From Verrucomicrobiota bacterium (GTDB lineage Bacteria; Verrucomicrobiota; Verrucomicrobiia; Limisphaerales; UBA9464): a stretch of 64,000 bases of DNA. Location of the stretch: the NCBI GenBank assembly GCA_947471985.1, contig CANIZL010000022.1, positions 1-64,000 on the forward strand. Reading direction: 5' to 3'. The translations under genes and the position numbers were made by a program. Positions 50,362-59,386 of this stretch are shown here, one piece after another (within the stretch, counting starts at the first letter, position 1; each line of letters starts with the position of its first letter). The notes under the pieces were generated by a model, which searched no databases, had not been told where the DNA came from, and saw only the letters and a list, made by a program, of their open reading frames with translations.

Positions 50362-50383
50362 GCCCACGAAGGATTTCGTGGGC
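50362..50383. promoter_or_regulatory. perfect 9-bp hairpin/palindrome in the fabF-glycosyltransferase divergent gap
   Basis: Arms GCCCACGAA (50362-50370) and TTCGTGGGC (50375-50383) flank a GGAT loop. It lies between the divergent fabF and glycosyltransferase starts. It has no T run. As a DNA palindrome it could be an operator for a dimeric regulator; as RNA it would be a stable leader hairpin. Confidence 0.5.
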
Positions 50384-50471
50384 ATAGGTGCCAAAACCCA
50401 CCCAACAACGTTGTCCAGCACGAAAAAACCTTTGCCTACCGTGCCCGCGTCCAACCTCATTGGCGTCAACT

Positions 50472-51731
50472 ATGGGAAGCAATTGGTCTGACCGACGCGT
50501 GGTGGTAACTGGACTGGGCTGTGCCTCGAGCCTGGGCTTGGACGCCGATCCACTTTGGAAGAACATCATCGCCGGGAAGTGCGGCGTGAGCCGCGTCGAA
50601 AACTTCGATATCAGCGCGTACGACTGTCAGATCGCCGCCGAGGTGAAGAACTTCGATCCCACGCCCGCCTTTCCCTCCCCGAAGGAAGTGCGCCGCACGG
50701 ATCGCTTCACCCACTTCGGCGTCTACGCCGGCTGGGGTGCGTTGAAGGATTCCGGCTTGGACTTGGGGCGCGTCGATCTCACCCAGGTGGGGGTCTTCCT
50801 CGGCTCCGGCATTGGCGGACTCTACACGACCGAGGAGCAGCACAAGATTCTGCTCAACAAAGGGCCGGGCCGGGTCAGCCCGTTCATGATTCCCATGCTG
50901 ATCCTCAACATGGCGTCCGGACTGCTGGCGCTGTATCACGGACTCAAGGGACCGAATTTCGCCACCTGCTCCGCCTGCGCCACCTCCACGCACGCCTTGG
51001 GCGAAGCCTGGGCCGTCATCAAGCGCGGCGATGCCCAGGTGATGCTCGCCGGTGGTACGGAAGCCACCATTGTTCCCCTCGGTATGGCCGGCTTCGCGGC
51101 CATGCGGGCGATGTCCACCCGCAATCAGGATCCCCTGCACTCCAGCCGGCCCTTCGACAAGGACCGTGATGGCTTCGTCATGGGCGAAGGTGCGGCGGTG
51201 CTGGTGCTGGAGGAACTTGAGCACGCCCGGGCCCGCGGCGCGCGCATTTACTGCGAAGTGGTGGGCTACGGCAACACCTGTGACGCCAGCCACATGACCG
51301 CACCCGATCCCGAGGGCGAAGGCGCCGGACGGGCGATGCACATGGCCTTGCGCCACGCGGGCCTGCCGACCGAGGCGGTGGATTACGTCAACTGCCACGC
51401 CACCAGCACGCCGGTGGGCGATGTCTGCGAATCCCAGATGCTGAAACACGTGTTCGGGGATCACGCCCGCAAGATGGCCATCAGTTCCACCAAGGGGGCG
51501 ACCGGTCACATGCTCGGCGCCGCGGGCGCCATCGAAATGGTGATCTGTTGCAAGGCGGTGGAAGCCCAGGTGATTCCCCCCACGATCAATCTCGAGAACC
51601 CGGACCCGGCCTGTGATCTGGACTACACGGCCCACACCGCCCGGGAGCGGAAACTGGACGTGTTCGCCAACAACTCCTTCGGCTTCGGCGGGCATAACGC
51701 CATCGTCATCGGACGTAAGTTCCAAGGCTGA
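50472..51731 (+). CDS. fabF: beta-ketoacyl-ACP synthase II
   Basis: A 419-residue thiolase-fold enzyme that condenses malonyl-ACP with acyl-ACP in fatty-acid elongation. The catalytic triad is present: Cys in GPNFATCSACATSTHALGEA, His in YVNCHATSTPVGDVCE and His in SSTKGATGHMLGAAGAIEMV; the gatekeeper end is FANNSFGFGGHNAIVIG. Around the nucleophile the usual TACATG reads SACATS. ATG 50472 (MGSNWSDRRVVVTGLGCASS) matches family starts. No acpP or other fab gene is adjacent, so it may serve general lipid synthesis or a specialised acyl product. Confidence 0.93.
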   Translation: MGSNWSDRRVVVTGLGCASSLGLDADPLWKNIIAGKCGVSRVENFDISAYDCQIAAEVKNFDPTPAFPSPKEVRRTDRFTHFGVYAGWGALKDSGLDLGRVDLTQVGVFLGSGIGGLYTTEEQHKILLNKGPGRVSPFMIPMLILNMASGLLALYHGLKGPNFATCSACATSTHALGEAWAVIKRGDAQVMLAGGTEATIVPLGMAGFAAMRAMSTRNQDPLHSSRPFDKDRDGFVMGEGAAVLVLEELEHARARGARIYCEVVGYGNTCDASHMTAPDPEGEGAGRAMHMALRHAGLPTEAVDYVNCHATSTPVGDVCESQMLKHVFGDHARKMAISSTKGATGHMLGAAGAIEMVICCKAVEAQVIPPTINLENPDPACDLDYTAHTARERKLDVFANNSFGFGGHNAIVIGRKFQG

Positions 51732-51800
51732 GTTCTGCTCTGCCGACGAACGTGACGGAGGGAGCGAATCGGATTCCCGATCCAGCGTCACCCCGTCACC

Positions 51801-54362
51801 ATGCATCCGTCGCACCGCACCTCGCGGGCCGATCTCCGGCCGACGTGGTGGCTTGGTTGTCTCCTCTGGCTCGGGGCGCAGCTCCTGACCTTGGCCGCCC
51901 CGGCGACGTTGCGGGTTGATTTCGGCCGCGTGATCGGCACGAATCGTCCACTGCACGGCATCAACAAGGGTCCGCGAGTGCCCGGCGGACTGACCGATCT
52001 CACGGTCGGACAGCAAGCGTTGTCGATCCCCTTCACGCGCCTGCATGACTGTGGCTGGCCGAACCCCTCCGTGGTGGATATCCACGCGGTGTTCCCGCAA
52101 CCATTCGCGGATCCCGCGCGCCCCGAGAGCTACGACTTCCGCGAGACCGACGAATACATTTCCGCGGTGCAGGCGACCGGTGCGCAGATCATCTACCGGC
52201 TGGGAGAGAGCATTGAGCACACGACGGTGAAGCACCACGTCCATCCGCCCGCCGATCCGGCGAAGTGGGCGGCCATCTGTTGCGGGATCATCCGCCACTA
52301 CAACGAGGGCTGGGCCGGGGGCTTTCACAAGGGGATCCGCTACTGGGAGATCTGGAACGAGCCGGAAAACCGGCCCGCCATGTGGAGCGGTACCGATGCC
52401 GACTATCTCCGGCTTTACGCCGTGGCGGCGACCGCCATCAAGCGCGAATTTCCCGACCTCAAAGTGGGTGGACCGGCGGTCGGCGCCAGTGGCCGATGGG
52501 TGAATGGGGCCCTGCAACCCACGGCTTTTGTCAGCAACTTTCTGGCCCACTGCCGCCGCGAGCGACTGCCGCTCGATTTCTTTTCGTGGCATTGCTACAC
52601 CGCCGACACGACGGAGCTCACCGGCCGCAGCCGGACCGTGCGCCAGCTCCTGGATGCCGCGGGATTCACCGCCACGGAAAGCCATCTCAACGAATGGAAT
52701 TTCCTGCCCGGCAACTCCTGGCAACCCCTGTCGCCCAATAGCACCCCGACCGCCCGTCGCCACTTCTACGAAACGATGGCCGGCGATGAAGGGGCGGCCT
52801 TCCTCGTGACCGCCTTGTTGGAGTTGCAGGATTCGCCGGTGGATGTGTGCGCCCTGTTTCACGGGGAACTCGGTGGCTTCGGCCTGTTTGATGAATACGG
52901 GGCTCCGCAAAAGAACCACGCGGCGCTGCGGGCCTTCCAAGATCTGGTGGCAGCGTCGCAGCGCGTCGCCACCCAGGGAGCGGTCCCCGGACGACTCGGG
53001 CTCGGCGCCGGCCGCTCTTCGGACGGCCGCAACGCGACCATCGTTCTCAGCAACTTTTCCGATCCCCACTCCGAGTTCACCATCGATGCCTCGCAACTTC
53101 CCTGGTCCGGCGAGACGCTCGCCGAAGTGCGGGTGTCCACCGCGCCCCAAGGGCTGCTCGGTCCCCCGGTGACCTCTCGGCTGACCGGCCCGGCGTCGAT
53201 CCCGCTTTCCTTGAAATCGCCGGGCGTGGCCTGGATCCAACTCCTCCCAGCTGCCCCAACTGAAGTCCCGCCGGCACTCGCGCTTACCTCTCCCGGCAAT
53301 CGTCTGGTCTTTCAGCGGAATATCGCCGGTCAGGCCCGGGTTCCCGTGTCGGGCACTTGCCGCTGGTCCGACGCGGTCCTGGAAGCCCGGGCCCGAAGTA
53401 TCTCGCCCGGCCCGCCTGACAGCGATTGGATCGACTTGGGATCGGTCGGAACCAACGGAACTTTTACCGGCCAGATCGAGCTGTCCACCGGCTGGTACGA
53501 ACTCGACGTGCGTGCGCGCCGTCGCGAAGGGGCAGTCACCAACGTGACGGTGCATCGGGTGGGCGTGGGTGAAGTTTTTGTCGTGGTTGGACATTCCGTC
53601 GCCCAAGGCGGAGAAATCAACCTGCCGGGTGCTGCCGATGATCGCATCAACACGATCGCCTGGCCGCCGGAGGCCGCCGCTGCGCGCCGCGACTATGAAC
53701 GCACCGGTGAAGCCCGATTTCTGCCGGGCCCCATGGGTACCCAATTCGGCTCGGGAGTCGTTCCGGGGCCCTTCGGACACGGGACTTATTTTTGGGCCCA
53801 ATTCGCCCAATCCGTGGCGGAATCGCAGCAGACGCCGGTTCTGATCCTGAATGCGGCCTTTGGCGGAACGAGCCTGGAACATTGGGCCAAATCCGCACGG
53901 GGCGAGGCCTTTGAACACTCCTTTGTAAAAGCCGGGCTACGGATGCCGTACCTCAACCTGCAGAGAACGCTGGAGCGGTATATTTCGCTCACCGGCGTCC
54001 GGGCCATCCTCGCGGATCAAGGACAGAACGATCGTCTGGATACCGATGAAAACCGGATCTTCGCCAACTATCAGGACTGGGTCGCCCAAGCCCGCCGTGA
54101 TCTCGGCTTCCCGGCGCTGGCAGTGGTGGTGAATCGACAGACCCCAACCGACGGACGGCAACAAATCCGGCGGGTGCAGGACCGCATGATTCGCGAAGTG
54201 ACCGCCTGTTATCCCGGCCCCGACTACGACACGTTGGCACCGTCAGATCGGCCGGACGGAATCCATTTAAGCGAAGCAGGAGCCCAAAAAGCGGCGCTCT
54301 TGTGGGCCGCCGCTTTGGATCGGACTTTTTTCGAAAGGGCCATCCCGTACCAACCCCGGTAG
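51801..54362 (+). CDS. secreted GH39-like glycoside hydrolase fused to an SGNH/sialate-esterase-like domain
   Basis: An 853-residue exported protein; the signal segment is TWWLGCLLWLGAQLLTLAAP. Residues ~35-480 resemble GH39/beta-xylosidase-type TIM barrels: the acid/base Glu is in IRYWEIWNEPENRPAMWSGT, the probable nucleophile Glu in ATESHLNEWNF, followed by a small beta domain (NATIVLSNFSDPHSEF). Residues ~580-845 form an SGNH-like domain of the SASA (sialate O-acetylesterase) type: FVVVGHSVAQGGEINLPGAA has the Ser, LILNAAFGGTSLEHWAKSA the Gly/Asn, and SDRPDGIHLSEAGAQ the Asp-x-x-His. The combination suggests removal of acetyl groups plus glycan cleavage. Specificity cannot be read from the sequence. 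Confidence 0.8.
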   Translation: MHPSHRTSRADLRPTWWLGCLLWLGAQLLTLAAPATLRVDFGRVIGTNRPLHGINKGPRVPGGLTDLTVGQQALSIPFTRLHDCGWPNPSVVDIHAVFPQPFADPARPESYDFRETDEYISAVQATGAQIIYRLGESIEHTTVKHHVHPPADPAKWAAICCGIIRHYNEGWAGGFHKGIRYWEIWNEPENRPAMWSGTDADYLRLYAVAATAIKREFPDLKVGGPAVGASGRWVNGALQPTAFVSNFLAHCRRERLPLDFFSWHCYTADTTELTGRSRTVRQLLDAAGFTATESHLNEWNFLPGNSWQPLSPNSTPTARRHFYETMAGDEGAAFLVTALLELQDSPVDVCALFHGELGGFGLFDEYGAPQKNHAALRAFQDLVAASQRVATQGAVPGRLGLGAGRSSDGRNATIVLSNFSDPHSEFTIDASQLPWSGETLAEVRVSTAPQGLLGPPVTSRLTGPASIPLSLKSPGVAWIQLLPAAPTEVPPALALTSPGNRLVFQRNIAGQARVPVSGTCRWSDAVLEARARSISPGPPDSDWIDLGSVGTNGTFTGQIELSTGWYELDVRARRREGAVTNVTVHRVGVGEVFVVVGHSVAQGGEINLPGAADDRINTIAWPPEAAAARRDYERTGEARFLPGPMGTQFGSGVVPGPFGHGTYFWAQFAQSVAESQQTPVLILNAAFGGTSLEHWAKSARGEAFEHSFVKAGLRMPYLNLQRTLERYISLTGVRAILADQGQNDRLDTDENRIFANYQDWVAQARRDLGFPALAVVVNRQTPTDGRQQIRRVQDRMIREVTACYPGPDYDTLAPSDRPDGIHLSEAGAQKAALLWAAALDRTFFERAIPYQPR

Positions 54363-54378
54363 CCCCACCTCCCGGGGT
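54353..54378. terminator. hairpin between convergent GH39-like and DUF1501 genes
   Basis: ACCCCGG (54353-54359) and CCGGGGT (54372-54378) form a perfect 7-bp stem with a 12-base loop, overlapping the TAG stop at 54360-54362. The two genes converge here. No T run follows on either strand. Confidence 0.45.
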
Positions 54379-54405
54379 CGGGACTGCGCGGCGCGGCGTT
54401 GCCCC

Positions 54406-55878
54406 TTACGCCAGCAGGTCCTTGATAATCTTCGTGGGTTCCACGCCGGTCAGGCGCATATCCAAGCCCTGCCGCTTGAAGGTGAACCGCTCATGATTCA
54501 TGCCCAGAAGGTGCAGGATCGTGGCGTGAAAATCCCGTACGTGCACCGGGTCCTTGACGATGTTGTAGGAGAATTCGTCCGTCTCCCCGTAAACCGTGCC
54601 GCCTTTGATGCCGCCCCCCGCCATCCACATGGTGAAGCAGCGCGGATGATGGTCGCGCCCATAGTTCTCGTGGGTGAGACCACCCTGACTGTACACCGTG
54701 CGCCCGAATTCACCCCCCCAAATGATCAGGGTGTCTTCCAGCAGACCCCGTTGCTTGAGATCGTTGATCAATCCGTACGTCGCCTGATCCACGTCCTTGC
54801 ACTGCGCCGGCAATCGACCGGCGGCATTGCCGTGGTGATCCCAGTTGTTGAGGTAAACCTGCACAAAACGGGTGCCCCGTTCGAGCAGACGACGTGACAG
54901 CAGCGCCGTGTACGCAAAAGTTCCCGGCTTGCGCGCTTCCTCGCCATATAGGGCGTAGGTGGAATCGGGTTCCCCGGCGATATTGGTGAGTTCGGGCACG
55001 CTGGCCTGCATGCGGAACGCCATTTCGTACTGTTGAATTCGCGTATGGGTCTCGGGATCACCCACCGAACCGTAAGTCAGTTCATTGAGCGCCTTGAGCC
55101 CGTTCAACTGGGTGCGGCGCAAATCCGGCGTCACACCCGGCGGATTGTTGATATAAAGGATGGGCTCGCCATTGCTGCGGAAACTGACGCCCGCGTGTTC
55201 GCCGGATAAGAACCCGCTGGACCAGAGCCGGGCGGAGATCGCCTGGATCTGCTCCTTATTCGTCGGCTCCGCCACCAGCACCACAAACGTCGGGAGATTG
55301 CGATTCAAGGAACCCAGTCCGTAGCTAACCCAGGATCCGAGGCACGGACGGCCCGTGACCTGATTGCCCGTCTGCATCGCGCAGATGGCGGGCTCATGAT
55401 TGATCGCCTCGGTGTGCATCGAGCGGATGAAGGCCATATCCCCGACGCATTTGGCCGTGTGGGGCAGAAGCTCCGTGTTCATCCACAGTCCGTTTTCTCC
55501 GACCGGACTGAATTTGAATTTCGTGGGTGCGATGGGAAACCGCTTCTGACCGGACGTCATGGTGGTCAGCCGTTGTCCATTGCGGATGGAATCCGGCAGG
55601 TCCTTGTCATACCAATCCCGCAATCCCGGCTTGTAATCAAAGAGGTCCAATTGCGAGGGGCCGCCCACCATGTGCAGGTACAGGACCCGTTTGGCCTTCG
55701 GGGCAAAGTGGCTCGGCAAAGCGGCCTCGATGGCTTGATCCGCGGTGGCGGAATCCGCCAGCGCTGCCAAGCGGGGACCCAGCAGTGAAGTGAGGGCCGC
55801 GTAGCCCAGCACATTCTTGCCGCGCCCAAGGAACTGGCGCCGCGTCTCGTTCCGAAGGTATTCCTGGATCAGACTCAT
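54406..55878 (-). CDS. DUF1501 domain-containing secreted protein
   Basis: A 490-residue protein of the DUF1501 family, distantly related to sulfatase/alkaline-phosphatase-like folds and almost always paired with DUF1549/DUF1553 proteins in Planctomycetes and Verrucomicrobia. The N-terminus has a Tat-like leader NETRRQFLGRGKNVLGYAAL. Family blocks are RVLYLHMVGGPSQLDLFDYK, HTEAINHEPAICAMQTGNQV, RPCLGSWVSYGLGSLNRNLP, LIIWGGEFGRTVYSQGG and YGRDHHPRCFTMWMAGGGIK. The end (FKRQGLDMRLTGVEPTKIIK) is typical. An in-frame ATG 15 bases upstream is an alternative. It follows the DUF1553 gene by 37 bases; both likely act together outside the cytoplasm. Confidence 0.92.
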   Translation of the reverse strand: MSLIQEYLRNETRRQFLGRGKNVLGYAALTSLLGPRLAALADSATADQAIEAALPSHFAPKAKRVLYLHMVGGPSQLDLFDYKPGLRDWYDKDLPDSIRNGQRLTTMTSGQKRFPIAPTKFKFSPVGENGLWMNTELLPHTAKCVGDMAFIRSMHTEAINHEPAICAMQTGNQVTGRPCLGSWVSYGLGSLNRNLPTFVVLVAEPTNKEQIQAISARLWSSGFLSGEHAGVSFRSNGEPILYINNPPGVTPDLRRTQLNGLKALNELTYGSVGDPETHTRIQQYEMAFRMQASVPELTNIAGEPDSTYALYGEEARKPGTFAYTALLSRRLLERGTRFVQVYLNNWDHHGNAAGRLPAQCKDVDQATYGLINDLKQRGLLEDTLIIWGGEFGRTVYSQGGLTHENYGRDHHPRCFTMWMAGGGIKGGTVYGETDEFSYNIVKDPVHVRDFHATILHLLGMNHERFTFKRQGLDMRLTGVEPTKIIKDLLA

Positions 55879-55915
55879 AGGGATGAATGGCAAAGGGGTT
55901 TTCCGGAGTGGGCGA

Positions 55916-58900
55916 CTACTTGTTCAACACTTCATCGAGATTCAGCAATTCGTTGGCCAGCAGGGTGAAGGCCGCGAGGGAAACGGGCGGCAGGGAGGCA
56001 TCGGACTTCGACTCGCCCACCGCAATAAGCTGCCGGGCCGCGTCGGGCCGCGCCTCATAATAGGCCCGGAATTCCGCGAGGGAATTTTTGACCAACGACA
56101 GCTCCTCGGCCCGCAGCGGCCGCCCCAACAGGCGCCCCGCCAAATCATTCAAGGCACGGTCAAGATCGTCGCGGCCGGATTTCAGTGCCAATTCAGCCAA
56201 GTGCCGCGCCGCCTCGATGAACTGCACATCGTTGAGCGTGTTCAACGCCTGGAGCGGCGTGTTGGTACGTTCCCGTCGGAGGCAGGAGGTCTCCCGGCTC
56301 GGCGCATTGAAGATGTCCATGCCGGCCGGTGGTGCCGCGCGTTTCCAGAAGGTGTACAGCGAACGGCGGTACAGCGATTCCCCGCGGTCGCGCTCATATT
56401 TCTTGGTATTGCTCTCCGGCATGGCCACGGGCTCCCAGACGCCGTCCGGTTGATACGGTTTGACGCTGGCGCCGCCGATCTTGGGAACGAGCAACCCCGA
56501 CGCGGCGAGCGCATAATCCCGCACCATCTCGGCATCCATCCGGAAACGCGGCCCCCGCGACAACCAGCGATTCGCCGGATCCTTGTCCAGCTTCTCCGGA
56601 GTTGCCGTGGCGGCCTGACGATACGTGGCGGAGGTCACCAGCAAGGTGAAAAGACGTTTCACGTCCCAGCCGTTCTCCCGAAATTCCACCGCCAGCCAAT
56701 CCAATAATTCCTGATTCACCGGAACATCCCCCATGATGCCAAAATCCTCGGCCGTCTTGACGAGGCCGGTTCCGAAAAGTTCCTGCCAGAACCGATTGAC
56801 GGTGACGCGGGCCATCAGCGGATTCTCCGGCGAAACCAGCCACCGGGCGAGTCCCAGGCGACTGGCGGGCGCACCGGCCGGCAGCGGATTCAGGGCACCG
56901 AAAACGGCGGGTTTCACCTCGTCCTTGGGCTGGTCGTACTGGCCGCGATAGAGGATTCGCGCCGTGGGCATGGAATCCGTCTTCTCGCGCTGCACATGGG
57001 TTACCGGGAAACGCGAACGGATGCTCTCCCGCTCCTTTTCCAAAACGCTCAACTGCCCCAGCGCCGCGGCCACAGCGGGCACTTGAATCGTCAGATAGTA
57101 CTCAAACAGATCGTTGCGCAGCTCCTTGTCCCACATCGCGACCGGCTGATAAAATGCCTGCCGCCACGCCGCCGCCCGGGCCACTCCCCGCACCTCGGCG
57201 GGCTGGAGCACGCGCGGATACAGACGCAGATCCTGGACCCCGCCCCCCACAAAATGATGTCCCTCGTGCCGCTGACCCACCGTAAACGAAACGTCGGTGT
57301 GGATGCTGCCGGTGACCGCCGGACCATTGGCCACTTCGGTGTCCACCCGCCGGCCATCAAAATAGAACTGAATGCCCTCCGGTTTTCCGGAGCCGTCGTA
57401 GGTCACCAAAACATGCTGCCACTCGCCCTTCTTGGCGACGCGCTGCCGGGTCTTCACTTTGATCGCATTGTCCGGCCAGTGATGCACCAGATGCGTCGCG
57501 AAGCTGCCGTCTTCATACCACAGATCCCAGCCGCGATACGCCGCCCCGGGATCCATCCGGCCAAAAACACATGAGGGTTCACTGTAGCCCGGCGCGACAT
57601 AGATCCACGCGCCGTACGAGAAGGCCTGATCCCGTTCGAAATCACCGGCGCCCGGAATCTCCAGGTGCGCCTGGTTGGTGAACACCAAGCCCGGTCCCAA
57701 CTTGCCCTTCTCCGGTGCCGTCCAAATCGCACCGGCCGTGGGCGCCACGGACACCTCGCCGGCGGGCATCTGGATCGTCACGGGATTCTTCCCTTCGGTG
57801 AGTGACGCCCGCAAGGCCAAGTCGGCATCCAACCGGCGGGAAGCCGTATCCGGTTGGGCTTCGGCGGCCCATTTTTCAAAGGGCGATTGCGCGGCCGAAC
57901 GGCGGGCCTCCCATTCCTTCCGGGCCCGCTCCACCTCCGCCGGCAACGCCTCGTAGCGTTTTCGCAGCGGACCGTCCTGGATTACCACAATGCTCGGATT
58001 GGAATCTTTGACGTTGCCGTCGAATCCGCCCTGCACCGTGTTGCGAAAGAAAGCGCTCATCGCATAGAAATCGCGACTGGGCAGCGGATCAAATTTGTGA
58101 TCGTGACAGACCGCGCAATTCGCTGTCAGGCCCAGCCAAACCCAAGAGGTCGTCTCCACCCGGTCACGCGCATACGCCGCCAGATTCTCGTCCTCGATGG
58201 TCCCGCCCTCGTTGGTGGTCACATTGCAGCGATGGAATCCGGTGGCGATGATCTGGTCCTGCGTGGGTTCGGGCAGCAGATCACCAGCGACCTGCTCCAC
58301 AGTGAATTGGTCAAAGGGCTGATTCCGATTGAAGGCCGAAATGACCCAATCCCGGTACGGCCACATCTCCCGGTAATTATCGAAATGCAACCCGTGGGTA
58401 TCCGCATAGCGGGCTGCGTCCAACCAGTAACGGGCGCGGTGTTCCCCCCAGTGCGGTGATTCCAGATAGTGCCGCACTAGTTTCTCGTAGGCGTCCGGCG
58501 CAGTATCCGCGACGAAGCCTTCGACCTCGGCGGGAGTCGGGGGCAGACCGGTGAGATCCAAGGCCAGGCGGCGAGCCAGGCTGCGTCGATCCGCCTCCGG
58601 CGCCGGTTTCAATCCCTTCGCCGACAGACGCTGCAGAACAAAGGCATCAATGGGATTGCGCCGACTCCCGGCTCCCGGCACTTCGGGCACGGGCGATCGC
58701 TCCGGTTTGATAAAGGACCAGTGCGGCTGCCAGGGGGCTCCGGCTTCGATCCACGACTTGATTCGCGCAATCTCCTCCGGCTTGAGCTGTTTGTGCGAAG
58801 CGGGCGGCGGCATGACCTCCTCGGTGTCTTTGGAAATCAATCGCTGATAGAGCGGGCTGGACTCCGGTTTGCCCACCACCACCGGGGCGCCGTGCTTTTC

Positions 58901-59128
58901 GCCCGGGGCAAAAAAACTCTCCTTGAGATCCAGTCGCAGTCCGGCCTTCCGCGAACCGGGATCCGGTCCGTGACAGGCGAAACAATTGTCGGTAAGGATC
59001 GGCCGGATATCCCGATTGAAGCCCACGGCCGCACCGGCGGCGGCGGCGACAGCCCAAGCCATTTGCGCTCCGGCCGTGAAAACCACGGCACGACGCCAAA
59101 CCGACGGACGGCAGTAGGAACTCAACAT
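55916..59128 (-). CDS. PSCyt1-DUF1549-LamG-DUF1553 secreted cytochrome-like protein
   Basis: A 1070-residue protein. The start at 59128 gives a leader (WRRAVVFTAGAQMAWAVAAA). PSCyt1 carries a haem c motif in ILTDNCFACHGPDPGSRKAG with a distal MPP segment (EEVMPPPASHKQLKPEEIAR). DUF1549 has RRNPIDAFVLQRLSAKGLKP, WGEHRARYWLDAARYADTHG and GFHRCNVTTNEGGTIEDE. A LamG/concanavalin-like insert (ERDQAFSYGAWIYVAPGYSE to FTVGQRHEGHHFVGGGVQDL) lies at ~480-640. DUF1553 ends with ARVTVNRFWQELFGTGLVKT, RGPRFRMDAEMVRDYALAAS and LNLDEVLNK. Domain order is typical of the family; proposed roles include an extracytoplasmic redox or polysaccharide-processing complex with DUF1501, without proof. Confidence 0.93.
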   Translation of the reverse strand: MLSSYCRPSVWRRAVVFTAGAQMAWAVAAAAGAAVGFNRDIRPILTDNCFACHGPDPGSRKAGLRLDLKESFFAPGEKHGAPVVVGKPESSPLYQRLISKDTEEVMPPPASHKQLKPEEIARIKSWIEAGAPWQPHWSFIKPERSPVPEVPGAGSRRNPIDAFVLQRLSAKGLKPAPEADRRSLARRLALDLTGLPPTPAEVEGFVADTAPDAYEKLVRHYLESPHWGEHRARYWLDAARYADTHGLHFDNYREMWPYRDWVISAFNRNQPFDQFTVEQVAGDLLPEPTQDQIIATGFHRCNVTTNEGGTIEDENLAAYARDRVETTSWVWLGLTANCAVCHDHKFDPLPSRDFYAMSAFFRNTVQGGFDGNVKDSNPSIVVIQDGPLRKRYEALPAEVERARKEWEARRSAAQSPFEKWAAEAQPDTASRRLDADLALRASLTEGKNPVTIQMPAGEVSVAPTAGAIWTAPEKGKLGPGLVFTNQAHLEIPGAGDFERDQAFSYGAWIYVAPGYSEPSCVFGRMDPGAAYRGWDLWYEDGSFATHLVHHWPDNAIKVKTRQRVAKKGEWQHVLVTYDGSGKPEGIQFYFDGRRVDTEVANGPAVTGSIHTDVSFTVGQRHEGHHFVGGGVQDLRLYPRVLQPAEVRGVARAAAWRQAFYQPVAMWDKELRNDLFEYYLTIQVPAVAAALGQLSVLEKERESIRSRFPVTHVQREKTDSMPTARILYRGQYDQPKDEVKPAVFGALNPLPAGAPASRLGLARWLVSPENPLMARVTVNRFWQELFGTGLVKTAEDFGIMGDVPVNQELLDWLAVEFRENGWDVKRLFTLLVTSATYRQAATATPEKLDKDPANRWLSRGPRFRMDAEMVRDYALAASGLLVPKIGGASVKPYQPDGVWEPVAMPESNTKKYERDRGESLYRRSLYTFWKRAAPPAGMDIFNAPSRETSCLRRERTNTPLQALNTLNDVQFIEAARHLAELALKSGRDDLDRALNDLAGRLLGRPLRAEELSLVKNSLAEFRAYYEARPDAARQLIAVGESKSDASLPPVSLAAFTLLANELLNLDEVLNK

Positions 59129-59386
59129 ATCTTCAAGGGTGGACGTGAACGTAGGCGGCTTTCTTCGGACTACGAAGCTTTCGCGTCGAACTGCGGCAAC
59201 GTTTCCCGAGACTCCATGGATCAAATCCGCCTCCGGCTCAACGACGGGTACGGAAGACGTCTGGTATCGAAAAAACCTACGGCTATCAACGGTTGTCGGA
59301 CAATCACCAATTCACGTCGGACAGCACTCCATTCCTTGCTTGGAGCGAGGACAATTTTCGCCCGCTCTTGGGGGCCGCGTGACCGC

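Noticed and set aside
50466-53918. An 1150-codon minus-strand open frame across fabF and the GH39-like gene
   Set aside because: It spans two well-supported opposite-strand genes, with no domain and GC-driven composition.
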